NCBI GenBank assembly: GCA_947172415.1
Contig: OX359192.1
Location: forward strand, 6,264,501-6,328,500
DNA length: 64,000 nucleotides
Source: Chondrosia reniformis
Taxonomy: Eukaryota; Porifera; Demospongiae; Chondrillida; Chondrillidae
Direction: 5' to 3'
Made by a program: the position numbers and the translations under genes. Under the pieces are notes generated by a model that was not told the DNA's origin, did not search any database, and saw only the letters and a program-made list of their open reading frames with translations. Below, in pieces: positions 1-15,223 of this stretch (position 1 is its first letter; every line of letters starts with the position of its first letter).

Positions 1-739
1 TTTTTTCGCTTTTCCCAGTTTTCAGGTGAACCACAAATACTGCCTATGTCTTTGAACTTGCTTGAAAGAATTCACTGATCTGGAAATAACGAGAAATATA
101 TTAAAAAAGGTCCTAACCACAACCGTTTTCTTTGGACAAAACTTCATATAAATAGAAGCGAAAAACCTTATATAGTAGGCCTACCTGGACACATCTCTAT
201 GGTGGTTGCGGTTCCCATAGAGGTTGGTAGCGCTTAGACTCTGAAGCTGTCTCCTAATCGGTTGGTGCCATAGAGACGTGCTCACCAATAATCCGGATTT
301 CGGGGGGGTTCCACGTAATGTGGGATTGGCATCTGATATCTTAGGATTCATATGAGTCGGCCATATCGAGAAGAACTGGTTCTTCTCACGCAAGTGACAC
401 CCAAAGCTCAACTCGGCAGAGCGTTACCACCGATCCCGGCCTATGAGCGTCGTGGATGGTAGCGTTCGGTATGGTCCAACTGTTTTTCTTTGGAGTTTCG
501 TTGGCTGTCGATTGACGAAATTTCACTTCAACGAGATCCATATAAAATATATGGATAGATAGTACTTCAATAACAATCAAGTACTACACAGTGCATATCC
601 CTATGTATAAAAAATTGGAAAGTATTCTAGATTTTCAGATATAGTATGGAATTTTGTCTTTCTTATAATATTAGACCTTCTAACGGTCGGCCATATATAG
701 TATTACGCAATTTTCTCTAACAAAACAGTACATTATCTG
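1..739. repeat. Spacer module M, partial copy at the left edge
   Basis: This matches position for position the segment starting at 2,296 (offset 2,295). It is the right-hand two thirds of the roughly 1-kb module that separates satellite arrays throughout the window. It holds the block beginning CTGGACACATCTC near 186, which recurs inverted at 7,680-7,730. Short minus-strand ORFs of 76 and 64 codons recur in every copy, but they resemble no protein family I know and look incidental. Confidence 0.85.
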
Positions 740-1991
740 TAGTTCTGTAACTCTATCAATTAATGGAGAGATATGAAGCTAAATCTTTGTGTCAGCATTC
801 ACAGACATCTATAGAGCATGTCCAATGAGTTTTTGAAATTTAGATGGAACTTAAAATTTGCCCTATCTCTCACCATACATTAACTTTATACCAGAATTTA
901 ATGCACATTGAGGGCTGTAACTCAATCAAATGGAGAGATATGAAGCTAACACTTTGTGTCAGCATTCACAGACATCTATAGAGCATGTCCAATGAGTTTT
1001 TGAAATTTAGATGGAACTTAAAATTTGCCCTATCTCTCACCATACATTAACTTTGTATACCAGAATTTAATGCACATTGAGGGCTGTAACTCAATCAAAT
1101 GGAGAGATATGAAGCTAACACTTTGTGTCAGCATTCACAGACATCTATAGAGCATGTCCAATGAGTTTTTGAAATTTAGATGGAACTTAAAATTTGCCCT
1201 ATCTCTCACCATACATTAACTTTGTATACCAGAATTTAATGCACATTGAGGGCTGTAACTCAATCAAATGGAGAGATATGAAGCTAACACTTTGTGTCAG
1301 CATTCACAGACATCTATAGAGCATGTCCAATGAGTTTTTGAAATTTAGATGGAACTTAAAATTTGCCCTATCTCTCACCATACATTAACTTTATACCAGA
1401 ATTTAATGCACATTGAGGACTGTAACTCAATAAAATGGAGAGGTATGAAGGTAACACTTTGTGTCAGCATTCACAGACATCTATAGAGCATGTCTAAAGT
1501 GTTTTTGAAATTTAGATGGAACTTAAAATTTGCCCTATCTCTCACCATACATTAACTTTATACCAGAATTTAATGCACATTGAGGACTGTAACTCAATAA
1601 AATGGAGAGGTATGAAGGTAACACTTTGTGTCAGCATTCACAGACATCTATAGAGCATGTCCAATGAGTTTTTGAAATTTAGATGGAACTTAAAATTTGC
1701 CCTATCTCTCACCATACATTAACTTTGTATACCAGAATTTAATGTACATTGAAGGCTGTCACTCTATCAAATGGAGAGATATGAAGCTAACACTTTGTGT
1801 CAGCATTCACAGACATCTATACAGCATGTCCAATGAGTTTTTGAAATTTAGATGGAACTTAAAATTTGCCCTATCTCTCACCATACATTAACTTTGTATA
1901 CCAGAATTTAATGTACATTGAGGGCTGTCACTCTATCAAATGGAGAGATATGAAGCTAAATGTTTGTGTCAGCATTCACAGACATCTAATA
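740..1991. repeat. 169/167-bp satellite array, about 7.5 monomers
   Basis: Head-to-tail copies of an AT-rich monomer containing GCCCTATCTCTCACC, GGAGAGATATGAAG and CAGCATTCACAGACATC. The monomer is 169 bp when it reads TTTGTATACC and 167 bp when it reads TTTATACC. Subtypes differ at fixed positions, for example GGGCTGTAACTCAATC, GGACTGTAACTCAATA and AGGCTGTCACTCTATC. The array ends where monomer sequence joins module M at about 1,991. Confidence 0.95.
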
Positions 1992-3039
1992 AAACCGGCC
2001 TACTTGAAATATCGATCATAGACATTAATATCGTATAGGCGATAAATATCGAACCTCTCACTATATCTAGTTTTCTGTATCATGAAAAGTCGCTCTCCTC
2101 CCTCCACCAAGACACATACAGGCTTTTATCCATTTGCCACAGTTTTGAGATGTATTGGAAATACTTCGTATGTGTGTAAAATTGCTTGGAACGATTCACT
2201 GGTCTGGAATTAAAGTGGAATAAATTGACGATTTCTCGAAAATAATTGGGATGAGAAAAGTCGTTCTCCTCGGCCCATCAAGACACTTACAGGACTTTTT
2301 TCGCTTTTCCCAGTTTTCAGGTGAACCACAAATACTGCCTATGTCTTTGAACTTGCTTGAAAGAATTCACTGATCTGGAAATAACGAGAAATATATTAAA
2401 AAAGGTCCTAACCACAACCGTTTTCTTTGGACAAAACTTCATATAAATAGAAGCGAAAAACCTTATATAGTAGGCCTACCTGGACACATCTCTATGGTGG
2501 TTGCGGTTCCCATAGAGGTTGGTAGCGCTTAGACTCTGAAGCTGTCTCCTAATCGGTTGGTGCCATAGAGACGTGCTCACCAATAATCCGGATTTCGGGG
2601 GGGTTCCACGTAATGTGGGATTGGCATCTGATATCTTAGGATTCATATGAGTCGGCCATATCGAGAAGAACTGGTTCTTCTCACGCAAGTGACACCCAAA
2701 GCTCAACTCGGCAGAGCGTTACCACCGATCCCGGCCTATGAGCGTCGTGGATGGTAGCGTTCGGTATGGTCCAACTGTTTTTCTTTGGAGTTTCGTTGGC
2801 TGTCGATTGACGAAATTTCACTTCAACGAGATCCATATAAAATATATGGATAGATAGTACTTCAATAACAATCAAGTACTACACAGTGCATATCCCTATG
2901 TATAAAAAATTGGAAAGTATTCTAGATTTTCAGATATAGTATGGAATTTTGTCTTTCTTATAATATTAGACCTTCTAACGGTCGGCCATATATAGTATTA
3001 CGCAATTTTCTCTAACAAAACAGTACATTATCTGTAGTT
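1992..3039. repeat. Spacer module M, full copy
   Basis: An approximately 1,048-bp module flanked on both sides by satellite. Near-identical copies lie at 18,280, 19,905 and 29,604, with a partial copy at 1. Its left part corresponds to the inverted arm of the large element (compare 3,990-4,525). Its right end runs into a degenerate monomer at 3,040. No credible protein is encoded. Confidence 0.9.
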
Positions 3040-3840
3040 CTGTAACTCTATCAATTAATGGAGAGATATGAAGCTAAATCTTTGTGTCAGCATTCACAGA
3101 CATCTATAGAATATGTCCATTGGGTTTGTGAAATTTTGATGAAATTTAAAATTTGCCCTATCTCTCACCATACATTAACTTTATACCAGAATTTAATGCA
3201 CATTGAGGACTGTAACTCAATAAAATGGAGAGGTATGAAGGTAACACTTTGTGTCAGCATTCACAGACATCTATAGAGCATGTCCAATGTGTTTTTGAAA
3301 TTTAGATGGAACTTAAAATTTGCCCTATCTCTCACCATACATTAATTTTGTATACCAGAATTTAATGCACATTGAGGGCTGTAACTCAATCAAATGGAGA
3401 GATATGAAGCTAACACTTTGTGTCAGCATTCACAGACACCTATAGAGTATGTCCAATGAGTTTTTGAAATTTAGATGGAACTTAAAATTTGCCCTATCTC
3501 TCACCGTACATTAACTTTGTATACCAGAATTTAATGCACATTGAGGGCTGTAACTCAATCAAATGGAGAGATATGAAGCTAACACATTGTGTCAGCATTG
3601 ACAGACATCTATAGAGCATGTCCAAAGTGTTTTTTGAAATTTAGATGGAACTTAAAATTTGCCCTATCTCTCACCATACATTAATTCTGTATACCAGAAG
3701 TTAATGTACATTGAGAGATGTAACTCTTTCAAATGGAATGATATGAAGCTACTACTTTGTGTTAGCAATCACAGGCATGGGTGAAACATTTCCAAAGAGT
3801 TGTTGAAATAAAATGTTTACTCATATTTGCCTATCTCTTA
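3040..3840. repeat. Satellite array with degenerate last monomers
   Basis: About four good monomers of the 169/167-bp satellite, then increasingly diverged ones from about 3,680 that merge into the left arm of the inverted-repeat element. The decay toward the element suggests an old array edge. The same stretch recurs at 30,657-31,450 with only a few substitutions. Confidence 0.9.
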
Positions 3841-3959
3841 CCATACATATGTATAATTATACAGAGTATATCCTACAATATATAAAAATATTATTGGAAC
3901 TACAGTTTCTTTGAAAATATTATTTAGCAATATTTTATCAATACATCATTCTCTCATGA

Positions 3960-5014
3960 GATAGAAATTAGACTTAGAGTACAGTCAACCTAGTATAAAT
4001 ATCGATCATAGATATAAATATCGTACAGGCGATAAATATCGGACCTCGCACTATATCTATATTTCTGCATCATTAAAAGTCGTTCTCCTCCCTCCACCAA
4101 GACACATGCACGCTTATATCAATTTTCCACAGGTTTGAGATGCATTGGAAATACTGCGTATGTGTGTAAAATTGCTTGGAACGATTCACTGGTCTGGAAT
4201 TGAAGTGTAATAAATTGACGATTTCTCGAAAATAATTGGGATGAGAAAAGTCGTTCTCCTCGGCCCATCAAGACACTTACAGGAATTTTGTCGCTTTCCC
4301 CAGTTTTCAGATGAACCACAAATACTGCCTATGTCTTTAAACCTGCTTAGAACAATTCACTGATCAGGAAATAACGAGAAATATAAAAAAAAGTCCCAAC
4401 CACAACCGTTTTCTTTGGACAAAACTTCATATAAATAGAAGCGAAAAACTTTATATAGTAGGCCTACCTGGACACATCTCTATGGTGGTAGCTGTTCCCA
4501 TAGTGGTTGGTAGCGCTTAGACTCTGAAGCTGTCTCCTAATCGGTTGGTGCCATAGAGACGTGCTCACCAATAATCCGGATTTCGGGGGGGTTCCACGTA
4601 AGTGGGATTGGCATCTGATATCTTTAAGGATTCATATGAGTCGGCCATATCGAGAAGAACTGGTTCTTGTCACGAAAGTGACACCCAAAGCTCAACTCGC
4701 CAATAATTTGCTTCGGCAGATTCTGAACGTTACCACCGATCCCGGCCTCTGAGCGTCGTGGATGGTAGCGTTCGGTATGGTCCAACTTTTTTTCTTTGGA
4801 GTTTCGTTGGCTGTCGATTGGCGATTTTTCACTTTAACGGCATCCATTTATTATATATGGATAAAAACGACTTCAACAACGATCAGGTACTACAAATTAC
4901 ATGTCAAAGTGTATAAGAAATCTTCTAATTTTTCAGATATACAATACTATATCAAATTTGCCTTTTGTTATTACTGACGGTCGGCCATTTACTAGTGTTG
5001 CGCAATTATTCGTC
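3960..5014. repeat. Diverged module M forming the left part of the inverted-repeat element
   Basis: Collinear with module M but with many substitutions and small indels, for example extra sequence near 4,695-4,725. Unlike the other copies it continues left without a break into the rest of the inverted arm. It therefore looks like the form closest to the parent element, the other modules being derivatives. Its right end leads into diverged monomers. Confidence 0.75.
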
Positions 5015-5460
5015 TGTGAGGGCTTGCAGCTCTATCGAATAGACTATAAAGCTAATACTTATACACAGACATCTGTACAGCCTTTTCAATGGGTTTTTAA
5101 AATTTTGAGGATTAATTGTAATTTGCCTTATTTCTTACCATACATTAATTATGTATACCTGAATTTAATGTACTTTGAGGGCTGTAACTCTATCAAATAG
5201 AAAGATATGAAGCTACTACTTTGTGACAGCAATCACAGACATCTGTACAGTATATTCAATGAGTTTTTGGAATTTTGATGGAACTTATAATTTGCCCTAT
5301 CTCTCACCATACATTAACTCTGTATACCAGAATTTAATGTACATTGATGGCTGTAACTCTATCAAATAGAAAGATATGAAGCGACTACTTTGTGTCAGCA
5401 ATCACAGACATCTGTACAGTATGTTCAATGGGTTTTAGCAATTTTGATGAAGCTTATAAT
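5015..5460. repeat. Diverged satellite monomers inside the element
   Basis: About two and a half monomer-like units carrying recognisable but degenerate signatures (AGATATGAAGC, CAGCAATCACAGACATC, GCCCTATCTCTCACC). They are much more diverged than the arrays outside. This is consistent with the satellite having originated from sequence carried by the element. The duplicate lies at about 32,630-33,070. Confidence 0.8.
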
Positions 5461-6569
5461 TATGTTATCCACGTCGTTCTCTTGCCAAGCAACCTGCCAC
5501 GCCGGATCAGCGTGCTTTCCACTCTTAGCTGTGGACTGGTGGAGGAGCACACTTCCCTTCTTTTTCTTCTTCTACAAATTGTATTAATGTGGAATCACAT
5601 TTGTCACCATACACAAACTACTTTAGGAAAATATAAAGTTTCTAGGGTTATGAAAAAAAAATAAAAAGCGCGTCCCACGTGTGTTTGGATACTCAGTGGG
5701 TGGTTCCAAAGTAATCGCGATATGTTGACGATAAGAAAAAAAGGAAAAAAACAGCGTTTGGAACGGTTTCCAAATCTTTTACAATAATCAGCAAAGATAG
5801 AAGAAAAAAGACCAGTCACGTTAGCCAGCAGAGACTGCTGTTACCGTCGAGCACCACGAGGAGGTGTGACTTGGATTTTGCTCGACGCAGGGAGTTCACG
5901 TTTACCTTCCACAATGCGAGCCGTCCTTCCATCGCTGGTCGTCTGGGGCCAAGATTGTTGGTAACGCCTAACTCGTGCAGTTTCGGCTTTGGTAGTCACA
6001 GAGTGACGGAACCGGCCTTATCCCTCCCCGGGTTCCGTTGTATCGATAAATCGATAATTGGTGAGCACATCCCCATGGCACCAACCGATACAGGGCAGCT
6101 ACGGAACCTAGACACTACCAAGCCAAAGGCGCTTTGCCTGAAGGTGCAGTTAACTTGGACTTGATCGTTTATGGCGAACTAGGTATAATGTGCTCTGCAT
6201 TAGGGAATGAATCATTAAATATCGAGGTTATACAGTTCGTTTTAATTCTGTCAGGATAGAAAAGCGTGGAATACATTGAAGCGTTGGTTAATCATAGCGA
6301 CTCACAGTCAGGTTTAGCAGCACGTAGGCCATGCAATGACACAACTCCAATACGAGCTCGTATGTATAAACAATATATAGTCCGTATTTTTTGCTTTAAA
6401 ATAAGACCGTGAATTCATATGCATACAATTTTCCATTATTATATCCTATATGCTGCTCCCATTCTTCATCCACATGTATAAATAGACGATGCTTAACATT
6501 CAGTGTACTTTAAGCACCGGAAAGCAAATGGGAACAGTTTGGGTCTGCAACTACTAAACCTACAGATGT
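5461..6569. other. Unique interior of the element, no gene recognised
   Basis: AT-rich sequence with A-tracts (5,650-5,820), a GC-richer block (about 5,820-6,175), then AT-rich sequence again. A 97-codon ORF (5,871-6,164, plus) lies in the GC-richer block but has no recognised motif. At 6,055-6,090 a short stretch (TTGGTGAGCAC and nearby) is inverted relative to about 4,530-4,575, so the inverted symmetry has inner patches too. The whole stretch recurs at 33,075-34,183. Confidence 0.6.
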
Positions 6570-7680
6570 ATGATTAGCTGATGCTTAAGTCAAAAAGTGG
6601 ATTAAGCACCAGGAGGCTTTTGAGAGCTACAAGGTGTAATTGCAAATCACCTCAATTGCATTTTCCAATAGTACATGGCTTGCCGGTGCTTAAGCCAAAA
6701 AGTGGATTAAGCACCAGGAGGCCTATAGGAGATGCAAAGTGTCATTCTAAGTCACCTCGATTGCATTATCCATTAGTATAAGGCTTGCCGGTGCTTAAGT
6801 TAAAAAGTGGATTAAGCACCCGGAAGCATATAGGAGCTGCAAGGTGTCATTTCAAGTCACCTATATGGCATTTTCCAATAGTATCAGGCTTGCCGGTGCT
6901 TAAGCCAAAAGGTGGGTTAAGCACCAGGAGGCCTATAGGAGCTACAATGTGTCATTTCAAGTCACCTCGATTGCATATTCCAATAGTATAAGGCTTGCCG
7001 GTGCTTAAGTTAAAAAGTGGATTAAGCACCCGGAAGCATATAGGAGCTGCAAGGTGTCATTTCAAGTCACCTATATGGCATTTTCCAATAGTATCAGGCT
7101 TGCTGGTGCTTAAGCCAAAAGGTGGGTTAAGCACCATGAGGCTTACAGGAGCTACAGGGTGTCATTTCAAGTCACCTTGATTGCATTTTCCAATAGTATC
7201 AGGCTTGCTGGTGCTTAAGCCAAAAAGTGGATTAAGCACCAGGAGGCCTATAGGAGCTACAAGGTGTCATTTCAAGTCACCTAGATTGCATTTTCCAATA
7301 GTACAAGGCTTGCCGGTGCTTAAGCCAAAAGGTGGGTTAAGCACCAGGAGGCATACAGGAGCTACAGGGTGTCATTTCAAGTCACCTCGATTGCATTTTC
7401 CAATAGTACAAGGCTTGCCGGTGCTTAAGCCAAAACGTGGGTTAAGCACCAGGAGGCCTATAGGAGCTACAATGTGTCATTTCAAGTCACCTCGATTGCA
7501 TTTTCCAATAGTACAAGGCTTGCCGGTGCTTAAGCCAAAACGTGGGTTAAGCACCAGGAGGCATACAGGAGCTACAGGGTGTCATTTCAAGTCACCTCGA
7601 TTGCATTTTCCAAAAGTATCAGGCTTGCCGGTACTTAAGCCAAAAAGTGGATTAAACACCAGGAGGCCTATAGGCACTAC
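6570..7680 (+). repeat. 105-bp minisatellite with a hairpin in each unit (~10.5 copies)
   Basis: Tandem 105-bp units; for example GGCTTGCCGG recurs at 6,677 and 6,782. Each carries GGTGCTTAA and, 13 nt later, TTAAGCACC, a 9-bp inverted repeat. Because 105 is divisible by 3, one frame stays open across units and gives a 35-residue repeat; stop codons at the junctions after 6,781 and 6,991 break it. I regard this as a non-coding repeat. An identical array lies at 34,184-35,294. Confidence 0.92.
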
Positions 7681-8380
7681 CAACCTCTATGGGAACCGCA
7701 ACCACCATAGAGATGTGTCCAGGTAGGCCTACTATATAAGGTTTTTCGCTTCTAATTAAATGAAGTTTTGTCCAAAGAAAACGGTTGTGGTTGGGGCTTT
7801 TTTTATATATTTCTCGTTATTTCCAGATCAGTGAATTATTCCAAGCAAATTTAAAGACATAGGCAGTATTTGTAGATCATCTGAAAACTGGGGAAATCGG
7901 AAAAATCCTGCAAGTGTCTTGATGGGCCGAGGAGAACGACTTTTCTGATCCCAATTATTTTCGAGAAATCGTCAATTTATTCCACTCTATATAATTCCAG
8001 ACCAGTGAATCGTTCCAAGCAATTTTACACACATACGAAGTATTTCCAATACATCTCAAAACTGTGGCAAATGGATAAAAGCCTGTATGTGTCTTGGTGG
8101 AGGGAGGAGAGCGACTTTTCATGATACAAACTAGATATAGTGCGCGGTCCGATATTTATCGCCTGTACTATAATAATGTCTATGATCGATATTTTAACTA
8201 GGCCGGCTGTACTCTAAGTCTAATTCCTAAATCAAAAGAGAATAATGTATTGATAAAATTTGCTAAATACTGTTTTTAAAGCAACTGTAGCTCCAAAAAT
8301 GATTTTTATATATTGTAGGATAAACTCTGTATATATATAATATATATGGTGAGAGATAGGGCAAATTTTAAGTTCCATCA

Positions 8381-8885
8381 ATCAAAATTTATAATATATA
8401 CCTAACTAAATATAGTTGAACCAATTAAGTTGTTGAAGTGTAGCTCTATAGTGTATCTTTGACTGGAACTTGCTATTCCCCTTTCTGTGGACAATTGCAA
8501 GGACTATTAGTACTCTTCCCAGCGCAGAGCCTTAGAGCACTAATTACATTAATATTGTAGAAATGGTAAGATTCACCAAATTGAGTCCGTCTTTTAGTAT
8601 TTTTCTACTAATATATGGACCTGACCACATGATTTTAGTGCTATGGGTCCAGTCTGGTCCCGTTCATCCAGAAAATAGTCATGAACTATATATCTGTCAA
8701 TGTAAACTTATATCTAAATTATTATCATAATTCTAATTAATATAACCTACCATACATATAAAATGAAAACACAGTACTAGTGTTCCTATTAAATAATAAT
8801 TAAATAAATAAACTACTACAGTATTTATACCTATAAATAAATTTAGGTGAATCAATTGTTGAAGTGTAACTCCATAGTGTCCCTT
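8381..8885. other. Spacer with a decayed UNC93-like 3' end
   Basis: AT-rich spacer. From about 8,690 it resembles the sequence downstream of the intact UNC93-like genes (compare 15,040-15,180), implying it was once such a 3' flank. A relic of the last UNC93 exon is listed separately. Nothing else recognised. Confidence 0.5.
8410..8545 (-). pseudogene. Relic of an UNC93-like last exon
   Basis: A shortened, mutated version of the 3' end of an UNC93-like gene: the block around GTTGAAGTGTA, then the gene end (TTTGACTGGAACTTGC), then directly TATTCCCCTTTCTGTGGACA and a decayed CAGAGCC. The exon middle is deleted. It shows that a further copy once lay downstream of copy A. The duplicate is at 36,024-36,159. 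Confidence 0.65.
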
Positions 8886-9889
8886 TTAGAATATTTGACT
8901 GGAACTTGCATACAGTATAGCAGCATGGTCACATAGGCTGTATTCCCCTTTCTGTGGACAAGGACTCTTCCTGGTGCAGAGCTTCTCTCCATAGAAAGCC
9001 TCAGCCAAAAGGTATGCTATCAATGTCACAACTGTAAGACCAACAATGGTCCACAGGTTGGCACTAACTGGAATTGAACTGGAAATAAGGTAATTAACGG
9101 CACCTCCAAAGGCCACAAAAGCCCAGAATAGTCCAAATGCTTCTGTAGCAAGATTATCTTTGGTTCCAACAATGTCTAAGTAAACTGTATGCATGGAAAA
9201 AGTTGCAAAACCAATAAATTGATGACATAGATACACAGATAATGTACTGTAGTTAATTCATTATATAACAAGATGTATACATGCTAGAAATATTGGTGAA
9301 AATATTAAATTACCACCTCAATAATTATAACTTAATTCATTATCCAATTTGTCCATCATGCATATGGTTTCTTATTATAATACCTTTATGTGGGGTAGGG
9401 TACTTGTATACAATGTGTACATATATATATATATAGCATAACAGTATTAAAACTCAAACAGTACATACTCACTTAGAGGTATCAAAATCCATAAGGTGCT
9501 CACCAGTCCTGAAACAATCGCGGCTATAAAGACTAAAATAATATTAGGCTGTCTCTCCCAAAATATCAGAAACAGATAGGCAGACAAGTGAACACAAGTT
9601 ATCAATATAGCAGCTGCTGTTCTAGTTGTATAGGGAGTGAATCGACCAACAGAAATACTCACTGTAAAACCAGCTACAGACCACACAGTGATGGCTAGTC
9701 CAACATAACCAATTCCAATGCATTCAGTAATGAAGTACTATATATATATATATGTAGAAGTATACATAAAAATTTCACCTCTGATAAGATGTATACGTAT
9801 ACATGTGTACCATATATTACACCATAAACAAGAAATTTATGCATAAATAATTTAAGGTACCATTTCCTAACGAATATGTAACTTTTATA

Positions 9890-10700
9890 AGATATATTAG
9901 GAAAACCCATAGAGCTATGGATGAGGATACATTTTTACATTAACATTTCCACCCTTCATCAGCAGTTTTGGGAGTCTTTGTTTTATTGTCTTCTTCCCTA
10001 AGTCCTTAGCCATGCTAGGTGTGCGTGCAATAATAAATGATTTTAATCGCTTGGTCATATTTATCGAAAGAGTTGCTGGGTTTTGTACTAACTTGAATGC
10101 ATATGATTTCCCTTATTCTATTTGTATATTTCAAATTGTCTACCTGTTGGTGTTTTAGTAGATTATACTCAATGTCATAAAGTACGTAGTACTTAATTTG
10201 TAACTATATACTGTACGCCTTTATCCATGAATAACTGAAGTTGTAATCAAACCATTCACAATCATTATCAAATATCATGAAGAGGGCAAAAGCAGCAATT
10301 GCTGCATGGGAATTGAACCCAGGATAGCTGGTTATGACCACCAGTCCTCTGTATGTCAATGAGCTACAACTGCCACATGCCCTCAGGCATGCACTGACTG
10401 TACACATGCCAGCACAATCCATTTCCTGTGATTACAGGATTCTATCCATATTGTGCTTAAGCCAAAAATGGCAGCTCCAGTCCTAGTTCAAGTTTGTACC
10501 ACTAGTGAGTCTAAGTGAGTCTATATGATTTAAAAGAGTATATGCATGGTGTTGACGAGCATGCATATTTGATATAAAAAATGAGAATTGTTTAAAAGAT
10601 AATAGGTAGAAAAAAGCATAATAGTACATATGTCTACAGTGCTCCATTCATGTTTCCCCTCTTATACCAACTACAAAGTATAGGCATATGTATCTCTATT
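9890..10700. mobile_element. Insertion in intron 1 of copy A
   Basis: Copy B has a short intron 1 (about 230 nt), whereas copies A and C carry roughly 800 nt more between otherwise similar flanks (the flank near TGTTTCCCCTCTTA is shared). The insert includes the tRNA-like SINE segment. A sentence-like block starting AAACCCATAGAG at about 9,903 also occurs in related form near 54,090. The equivalent in copy C is about 37,504-38,300. Confidence 0.5.
10287..10383 (-). mobile_element. tRNA-derived SINE head
   Basis: On the minus strand the sequence has a pol III A-box-like stretch (GTAGCTCATTGAC) and a B-box-like stretch (GGGTTCAATTC) at tRNA spacing, with CATAACCAGCT in the anticodon-arm region. 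The acceptor stem does not pair properly, so it is not a functional tRNA gene. Related copies are at 37,897-37,993, 48,930-49,010 and 60,905-60,985. Confidence 0.65.
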
Positions 10701-11131
10701 CATTAATACCAATTAATGGTGATTTTAAGAATTGATCAATAATCAGAGTCATGTGCATGTCTGTACCTTTGAAAATAGTCCATAAAAGAAGCCATGATCA
10801 AATCCTGCCAAAACACCTCCAAGAAGTGGAAAGACATATTGCCATTTTAGAAACAACTGTAACATTGAAATAAGTCTATTTTTCAAATCCTTTAACACTT
10901 TTTTCTTGGATTTCAAACTCAAATTTGCATCATTTGGTAGAAATATAGATAATACAACAGCAACTAAACCAAGTCCTGTTGCTGTACCAATTACCTGGTA
11001 ATATGTAGCTGAAGTTATTGCCCCAAGAGCGGAAAGAGTTTAACTGAAAGAATACCTTTAGAAATAGTTTCAAGCTCGTTTTTTACTAAACTTCATGGCG
11101 TTTCTAATGTCTTTGTTTTTACGTATATTAG

Positions 11132-15001
<3,870 letters not shown>

Positions 15002-15223
15002 AAAGAGTGTTCTTTTCAGCTCAAGAACCACAAACGATTTCCTGTAAACTTATATCTAAATTATTATAATTGTAATTAACCTTCTTAATTCACATATACG
15101 TACCATGATTACTATAATGGTAACCACTTACATACAGTTTTACTATTAAATAAATTGTATTTAAAGAAACAGTATATTTAGTTTAATCAAGTTGTACATG
15201 TTGAAGTGTAACTATAGTGCCTT
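15002..15223. other. Intergenic 3' ends of DDX5-like gene and UNC93-like copy B
   Basis: A 222-bp AT-rich gap between convergent genes. It shares blocks with the downstream flanks of the other UNC93-like copies. AATAAA-like motifs occur around 15,148-15,153 on the plus strand. Nothing else seen. Confidence 0.4.

Larger units (their letters stand above)
3820..8380. mobile_element. 4.5-kb foldback-like element with ~700-bp inverted arms
   Basis: The left arm (about 3,820-4,525) and right arm (about 7,680-8,380) are reverse complements over their whole length. Shared landmarks are CTGGACACATCTC, GTTTTCTTTGGAC, CTCGGCCCATCAAGAC and TATCCTACAATATATAAAAA. The outer tip of the right arm still carries an inverted satellite fragment (GGTGAGAGATAGGGC). 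Inside lie diverged monomers (5,015-5,460), a GC-richer block (about 5,820-6,175) and a 105-bp minisatellite. No transposase is visible, so this would be non-autonomous. Drosophila foldback elements are the closest organisation I know, but kinship is not implied. No target-site duplication was identified. Confidence 0.7.
8886..11029 (-). pseudogene. UNC93-like MFS transporter, copy A, 5'-truncated
   Basis: Exon 3 is 8,886-9,184 and exon 2 is 9,473-9,737, both open and equivalent to those of the intact copies. Of exon 1 only the last ~263 nt remain (10,767-11,029). The match to copy C then stops abruptly and DDX5-like intron sequence begins, so the start codon and the first half of the 12-TM transporter are missing. 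Intron 1 is enlarged by an insertion of several hundred bases that includes a tRNA-derived SINE (10,287-10,383). The remaining exons are nearly identical to copy C. No product is expected unless an unseen upstream exon exists, so this is a pseudogene or an assembly junction. Confidence 0.85.

Noticed and set aside
181-580. 76- and 64-codon minus-strand ORFs in each module M
   Set aside because: Copies are identical because the module is recently duplicated, which is not evidence of selection. The diverged module at 3,960-5,014 does not preserve them.
5871-6164. 97-codon ORF in the element interior
   Set aside because: No motif, no start context or splice evidence; reported only as part of a GC-richer block.
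7181-7726. 181-codon ORF across the 105-bp minisatellite
   Set aside because: It exists because the unit length is divisible by 3. It runs into the inverted arm and other units carry stops. No domain is recognised.
8886-11029. Copy A as a working short UNC93-like gene
   Set aside because: No start codon or first half of the transporter remains; exon 1 is cut at a rearrangement junction.
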